A DNA stretch of 7,863 nt from the NCBI GenBank assembly GCA_023403375.1, contig JAEYEN010000099.1:1-7863 (forward strand). Direction: 5' to 3'. The notes beneath the pieces were generated by a model, which ran no database searches, was not told where the DNA came from, and worked only from the letters and a program-made list of their open reading frames with translations. Source of the DNA: Bacillota bacterium. Lineage in GTDB: Bacteria; Bacillota; Clostridia; Christensenellales; Borkfalkiaceae. Shown piece by piece: positions 7,161-7,863 of this stretch (the stretch's first letter is position 1; each line of letters starts with the position of its first letter). The position numbers were made by a program, and so were the translations under genes.

Positions 7161-7811
7161 TTGATAAAGTCGGAGTTATTAAACTTAAAGATACAATTGA
7201 AAATTTGGAGAGAAAAATTGCAGGAGATTTTTTACGAAGAAACATCGGTATGTGCCGATTATAAATCGGAAAAGGCAAAATTTAACACCTTTCTGGCTTT
7301 AACCTACGTTTTTTATGCGCTTGCCGTGGCATGGGTTATAGCGGTTTTTGCCGTGGTGGATTTTTCTACGTTTACAAACAACATATTTTTGAAAATACTT
7401 TTCTTGTGTCTTCCTACGTTGTGCTTTATAGCGCTTGCGATTTTTTTCACTTTTTATAAGTGTAAGTTCTGCGTTGATTATGATTATACGTTTATAAGCG
7501 GTTCTATCAGAATATCGAAAGTTATAAATAACTATAAGAGAAAGCACGTTTATACTTTTGATTATACTAACGTTAAGCAGGTGGGTAAATTCGGGAGTGA
7601 AAGTTTTTCCGAATTATTAAACCTTGCGGATTTAAAGACGGATATGCTTTCCGCCAATAAAATGCCGACTGACGGAAAAGACTTTTTTTATCTTTTCGTC
7701 GATAGTTTGAATGAACAAAAACATTTGATAGTTATCGAATGTACGGAAGAATTTATTAAGAATATATTGAAATATTGCGGAAAAGCGATATTGGAAAAGG
7801 ATTACAGATGA
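7161..7811 (+). CDS. Two-helix membrane protein of unknown function, DUF6106-like layout
   Basis: I cannot assign a function. The product has 216 residues from TTG 7161, or 197 from TTG 7218. It has a short amphipathic, charged N-terminus, two hydrophobic helices (about residues 43-66 and 77-99) joined by a short loop, and a soluble C-terminal domain of about 115 residues. That domain begins YDYTFISGSIRISKV (107-121), followed by basic NNYKRKHVYTF and alternating hydrophobic strands, then KHLIVIECTEEFIKNI near 187-202. The order of two helices, a YxYxxxxGxxxIxK(V/I) strand and a basic turn resembles small clostridial membrane proteins filed as DUF6106, and more distantly PH-like YcxB domains; I offer this only as a lead. 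With the helices placed this way both ends should be cytoplasmic. Its stop overlaps the start of a cysteine desulfurase gene (ATGA), so the two are probably translated together. The start is uncertain. Confidence 0.8.
   Translation: MIKSELLNLKIQLKIWREKLQEIFYEETSVCADYKSEKAKFNTFLALTYVFYALAVAWVIAVFAVVDFSTFTNNIFLKILFLCLPTLCFIALAIFFTFYKCKFCVDYDYTFISGSIRISKVINNYKRKHVYTFDYTNVKQVGKFGSESFSELLNLADLKTDMLSANKMPTDGKDFFYLFVDSLNEQKHLIVIECTEEFIKNILKYCGKAILEKDYR
7207..7212 (+). promoter_or_regulatory. Ribosome site favouring an internal TTG start at 7218
   Basis: GGAGAG lies 5 bases before an in-frame TTG at 7218-7220. The first possible start, TTG 7161, has only the weak GCGGTAAG stretch before it. On ribosome-site strength the shorter 197-residue form of the membrane protein is more likely, though the longer form remains open throughout and no ATG is available near either position. 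Confidence 0.45.
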
Positions 7812-7863
7812 TATATTTAGATAACGCCGCAACGACTAAACCGTATAAAGACAGTCTTGAAAA
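7808..7863 (+). CDS. Cysteine desulfurase (NifS/IscS family), N-terminal fragment
   Basis: Only the first 18 complete codons are in the window. They read MIYLDNAATTKPYKDSLE. The opening (M)IYLDNAATTxP is the hallmark start of class V aminotransferase-fold cysteine desulfurases, PLP enzymes that take sulfur from cysteine for Fe-S clusters or thiolated tRNA. The PLP lysine and the active-site cysteine loop lie beyond the window, so the subtype (NifS, IscS, SufS or a partner of ThiI) cannot be told. The ATG overlaps the previous stop in ATGA (7808-7811), and AAAGGA at 7796-7801 can serve as the ribosome site. In many Clostridia a nifS-like gene is followed by thiI, which would be the first thing to look for downstream. 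Confidence 0.93.
   Translation, partial: MIYLDNAATTKPYKDSLE

Overview
The window looks like a piece of a chromosome from an endospore-forming member of the Bacillota, most likely Clostridia. Three things support this: the 3' end of a SpoVA-type gene (spoVAE), a YunB-type sporulation gene next to it, and a T-box riboswitch ahead of pheST. The DNA is AT-rich (roughly 40% GC by eye), yet its codons favour CG dinucleotides (gcg, acg, tcg, ccg, gac-ggc). I have seen this in uncultured gut Clostridia, perhaps Christensenellales-like, but that placement is only a guess. All supported genes lie on the + strand.

Layout: (1) 1-185, C-terminal 60 residues of SpoVAE. (2) 186-285, A-rich gap with one weak hairpin. 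(3) 286-945, yunB-like single-pass membrane protein of sporulation. (4) 946-1297, a regulatory region: a perfect-consensus vegetative promoter (TTGACA, 17 bp, TATAAT) followed by a complete T-box leader. Its parts can be read from the sequence: Stem I with a TTC (Phe) specifier, a Stem II/IIA-B pseudoknot, Stem III, and mutually exclusive antiterminator and terminator. (5) 1298-2323 pheS and 2329-4725 pheT, the two subunits of phenylalanyl-tRNA synthetase. (6) 4736-7099 mutS2. (7) 7161-7811, a two-helix membrane protein of unknown function. (8) 7808-7863, the first 18 codons of a cysteine desulfurase (NifS/IscS family), overlapping the previous gene by ATGA.

How it works together: the T-box should sense uncharged tRNA-Phe and let transcription read into pheST when phenylalanine charging falls. 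The gaps are 5 nt (pheS-pheT) and 10 nt (pheT-mutS2), and no convincing terminator follows mutS2. The phenylalanine-controlled transcript may therefore reach mutS2, the membrane protein and the desulfurase. The spoVAE and yunB genes form a separate, sporulation-related upstream block.

I found no mobile element, CRISPR array, tRNA or rRNA gene, and no sign of an undescribed multi-gene system. The points most worth a second look are the T-box with its slightly divergent antiterminator, the altered Smr motifs in MutS2, and the unknown membrane protein coupled to the desulfurase.
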